Assembly (NCBI GenBank): GCA_028565715.1
Contig: JAOXYC010255676.1
Location: 1-10,038 of the forward strand
Direction of reading: 5' to 3'
Source: Phoronis pallida
Taxonomy: Eukaryota > Phoronida > Phoronidae
Length of the DNA: 10,038 bases
Shown: one piece after another, positions 7,626-10,038 of the stretch
Numbering within the stretch: the first letter of the stretch is position 1
How the letters are laid out: each line of letters opens with the position of its first letter
Program-made: the position numbers and the translations under genes
Notes under the pieces: generated by a model
Told to the model about the DNA's origin: nothing
What the model saw: the letters and a program-made list of their open reading frames with translations, nothing else
Databases searched by the model: none

Positions 7626-8582
7626 CAGGGTGGCCCAGAAAAAACTGACACATTTTGTTTTATAATAATTTCTACAAATTAATGAATTATCTTTATATTT
7701 TGCCACAATGTGCTAGACACATGTAAATTTTTATTCAAAAATTATTTTTTTTCAAAAAATTGACTAACACTTCATCATGATTTTTTTCAATTTTAAAAAA
7801 ATTGTCAATTTTAGCCAAATGCAGCTGTCAATTTAACATAATTTCCACAATAATGTTTGTTGAAAAAAAATCAAATTTTTTGCCCAGAAAAGCGAATTGG
7901 AAAGCACAGTACACTAAAAAGATATTTTTTTAAGAAATTCACTGTTTAACTCTTATTTTGAAGAATTTCAAAAAAAATGTTTTTTGCTGACCAAGTACTC
8001 ATTACCAACCATACTTTACTTCTTTTCAACGAACTGTTATTAAAGAGCCTTTATTTGTTTATTCAGATTGGTGTTAGTCCTTAAGAATAACCATTAAGCA
8101 CTACAGTAACAGAAATTTAACTAAAGGAAAAAATAGGGTCTCTGAAGCGGAAATTGTTGACCAGTAATTATTTGCGGCCAGTTGTCTTACCTTTGGCAAC
8201 CATTGAACATAGTATTAAAAACAAAAACAAAATAAGTAAACACTCAAAATAATCAATAAGTGCTTTTTTCTGTACAGTCTCACATAGATCCTGCGAAACT
8301 AAGTGAACAATCTAAGACATTGTTCAAAATTTTTAGAAATTGTTAAGGGGAGATTGTGTGATGTAAGAAGATGGAGGTGAAAAGCAGTGCTGGGGTAGAA
8401 TTGAAGGTAAAATTTAAAACTGAAAAACTTCAGTGAAAAAACCTTTTTTTTTTTTTAAAAATTGTTTCTCAAAATATATTTACATGTATCAGGCACCACT
8501 TTGTAAAATTTGCAGGTAATTCTTCAATTTTTCAAGAAATTATTCAAAAACAAAATGTATCGTTTTTTTCTGGACCACCCTA
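7626..8582. mobile_element. Non-autonomous mariner-like DNA transposon, 957 bp
   Basis: The left end reads CAGGGTGGCCCAGAAAAAAC and the right end, reverse-complemented, reads TAGGGTGGTCCAGAAAAAAA. The likeness continues inwards through acattttgttttt, aataatttct and gaatta to about acatgtaaat, so the terminal inverted repeats are over 100 bases with differences. Each end is flanked by TA (7624-7625, 8583-8584), the target duplication of the Tc1/mariner group. The inside is AT-rich with poly-T/poly-A runs and no transposase frame, so it would depend on an enzyme made elsewhere. Placing it in Tc1/mariner rather than another TA-duplicating group is an inference. Confidence 0.75.
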
Positions 8583-8617
8583 TACATGTATACGTTGCAG
8601 TTTAAGACCATTTTTAA

Positions 8618-8857
8618 ATGTTAAAACATTATTCGCCACCCTATGAAAAACAGTGCAGTTCTTCTTTGAAAATACTGATTGACGAAGAGGATACCTTACT
8701 TGATGTATATGGCAGCAACATAAGAGACTGTTTTGTGCAAAAATGCTGTGCTTATCAGTGTTTCATCAAACCTAATTGCAAAGCTTTACAATGCCGTTGT
8801 CCACATATACCTACTAACTTAGGTCTCTTCGTGCCTACATGTAGGTGGCTAGACTGA
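8618..8857 (+). CDS. Cysteine-rich open frame, end replaced by a transposon
   Basis: An open frame of 79 codons with ten cysteines, mostly in the second half (CFVQKCCAYQC, then CKALQCRC and a final Cys). There is no signal peptide in this frame. The stop at 8855-8857 lies inside the 165-bp element that starts at 8850. In the pre-insertion sequence the frame would continue about 17 codons further from 9024 to a TAA near 9069. It could be one exon of a secreted cysteine-rich protein, a domesticated-transposon remnant or chance. No family was recognised. Whether the insertion damaged it or merely changed its end is unknown. Confidence 0.35.
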   Translation: MLKHYSPPYEKQCSSSLKILIDEEDTLLDVYGSNIRDCFVQKCCAYQCFIKPNCKALQCRCPHIPTNLGLFVPTCRWLD

Positions 8858-9014
8858 ACTCAGCCCGTCGTTGAAAACGACAGACTGAAAATGGAGTATC
8901 GCTAAGTATATGTGGATGACGTCACTCCGCTTATCCACAGTCTCCTACTTTTGGTAGATCCCCCGCGATTGATACAGTCCCTCGACCAGAGTAGAGGGGC
9001 TGGAGTACAGTCTA
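8850..9014. mobile_element. 165-bp MITE with perfect 9-bp target duplication
   Basis: GTAGGTGGC occurs at 8841-8849 and again at 9015-9023. Between them the ends are inverted repeats: TAGACTGAACTCAGCCC on the left and, reverse-complemented, TAGACTGTACTCCAGCCC on the right. Several internal ACTG/CAGT copies (cagactg, cagtctcc, cagtccc) look like subterminal repeats for transposase binding. It also holds a short hairpin (GTCGTT GAA AACGAC, 8867-8881) and a perfect CRE-like TGACGTCA (8917-8924). An 8-9 bp duplication fits hAT (8) or Mutator-like (9) elements. It has no coding capacity. Confidence 0.8.
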
Positions 9015-9023
9015 GTAGGTGGC

Positions 9024-9340
9024 ACAAAAAGTTTCAAACATATTCCTACATTGTACATGTAGTTGGTTAAATTCAAAGGACAAACATAACATGACAGACC
9101 TGATTCATTCACCCAACAAAACATCGAACTGCAGATAAACCTGTAACCTTTGACAAAAATTGATTTCGGAAATAATAAACCTATAGACGATATTGATAAT
9201 TCATGCAATAGCTGGTCTTCAACAAGCGAAACACTAAGCCTACATTTGTACATGCACGTCTTGAATACAAAGGAATCACGAAGCACAGTATCCGATAGAG
9301 GGGGTGCTGCGACTACAACTCGCTCTTAAGAGTAACTTAC
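9024..9340. other. Intergenic DNA upstream of Kazal gene 2
   Basis: No coding exon was recognised. A minus-strand open frame (9286-8945) runs through both this stretch and the right half of the 165-bp element, so it postdates the insertion and is most likely accidental. Confidence 0.5.
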
Positions 9341-9352
9341 TTATCTGCTTGG

Positions 9353-9520
9353 GCAGTTATGCTGACCCTTCACGTATTTGCGCTGTGGAATGCAAGTTAT
9401 CAGAACATGCAATCAACTCGCGTGAGAACCTACAGCAGTCGTTAGCAGGTATGATACCTGGCGATTATAAATACGTCGGACGCCTAGCCATTCCATCATT
9501 CGATACCGATACCTCGTCTC
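9353..9520 (+). promoter_or_regulatory. Promoter region of Kazal gene 2, with TATA box
   Basis: A clear TATAAATA lies at 9466-9473, about 50 bases before the ATG. An initiator-like tccatcattc follows roughly 25-30 bases later. The region aligns with 4465-4635. Blocks kept in both are cagtWa..tgacc, GTTATCNGNACATGC (with a GATA-type core, TTATC) and GTGAGAACCTACAG (9422-9435). Conservation through such diverged flanks suggests shared transcriptional control of the two genes. Confidence 0.65.
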
Positions 9521-9554
9521 ATGATGTTCGTGTTATCTACTCTTCTGCTCGTTG
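9521..9554 (+). CDS. Kazal gene 2, signal-peptide exon (partial gene)
   Basis: The exon encodes MMFVLSTLLLVG up to a phase-1 donor (G|GTAAGT, 9555). The first gene's exon 1 reads MFVLYTILFVG with the same phase and donor. The second ATG (9524) is the one aligned to gene 1; an extra ATG sits just before it. In gene 1 intron 1 is 901 bases long, so exon 2 of this gene is expected beyond the window, and no Kazal-like exon is seen between 9555 and 10038. That the product is a Kazal inhibitor is inferred from homology of promoter and signal exon. Confidence 0.7.
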
Positions 9555-9660
9555 GTAAGTAAGTGATACAAAGGAATCTTGTTTTGGTAAGTTGAGCAGA
9601 TGGTGAGTACATGCTCAAAAACATAATAAAACAGAAGAGCAATATGATCTTGGGTACAAA

Positions 9661-9956
9661 ATGTATCAAAGAGAAATCAGCACTGGTTGTTCGATAGGAC
9701 GTCCAAGTTTATCAAAAGATTCATACGTTGCCGAATGCAGTATGTGGTATTGCCTTCGTCCATCATCAGTATGTATTTCGACACTGATCGGAATACAGTC
9801 TTGGAAGGACGATGATGTATCAAATCCAATGACGACAACGTCAATTATAAGAACTTTGCCGATAACAAAAGTCCAAATGTTGTTCCCCACACCAGAACAA
9901 ATTAAGGAAGATATTTTATTCACACTCGAATTCTGTCTAACAACTTGAGTGTCCAT
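9661..9956. other. Stretch open on both strands, in intron 1 of Kazal gene 2
   Basis: A 95-codon plus-strand frame (9661-9948) and a 96-codon minus-strand frame (9956-9666) overlap almost fully, although the sequence around them is full of stops. The minus frame ends ESFDKLGRPIEQPVLISL, faintly like the tail of a retroelement polyprotein, but I cannot assign it. It may be a transposon fragment in the intron. Confidence 0.25.
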
Positions 9957-10038
9957 GATAATGGTATTTTTGGTGAATAAGATTGCGGCAGATCAAATAC
10001 TTTTATTGATTTCAAACCAATTGTTTTTAAAAACCTGT

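Overview
This is eukaryotic DNA, most likely from a marine invertebrate animal. It is AT-rich, its genes are split by GT-AG introns, and it carries tRNA-derived SINE-like repeats and several small inverted-repeat transposons. The recognisable genes encode secreted cysteine-rich proteins. I cannot fix the phylum: mollusc or another lophotrochozoan is a guess, and an ambulacrarian is not excluded. No bacterial operon, CRISPR array or rRNA is visible.

Three gene models stand out. None is obvious from single open frames, because the exons are short and were found by matching splice sites and intron phase. (1) Minus strand, 1367 down to 427 and probably past the left edge: a secreted protein with a signal-peptide exon (1367-1220) and an exon (506-427) carrying a WxxW motif like that of mucin/CILP-type WxxW domains. 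(2) Plus strand, 4636-7144: a complete five-exon gene for a secreted inhibitor of 181 residues with three Kazal domains. All four introns are phase 1 and three of them cut a Kazal domain between its third and fourth cysteines. A poly(A) signal lies at 7200. (3) Plus strand, 9521-9554: the first exon of a second gene of the same kind, with a near-identical signal-peptide start, a homologous upstream region and a clear TATA box. The rest lies beyond the right edge. The window is therefore part of a tandem Kazal-inhibitor cluster.

A damaged copy of Kazal exon 2 sits in intron 2 at about 5720-5808. The three reactive sites of the complete gene are predicted to differ (Met, Asp, Phe at P1), so the protein may block proteases of different specificity.

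Mobile DNA fills much of the rest: a nearly perfect 80-bp foldback in the WxxW-gene intron (829-908); a foldback at 2829-2916; an inverted pair of tRNA-related repeats (3053-3185 minus, 4172-4302 plus); a long-armed foldback element (3318-3490); a GC-rich hairpin (3585-3621); a third tRNA-related repeat in Kazal intron 1 (about 4738-4880); a 957-bp mariner-like non-autonomous element with TA duplications (7626-8582); and a 165-bp element with a perfect 9-bp target duplication (8850-9014) that interrupts a cysteine-rich open frame (8618-8857). About 1368-2828, 3491-4171, 7206-7625 and 9024-9340 hold no gene I can support.
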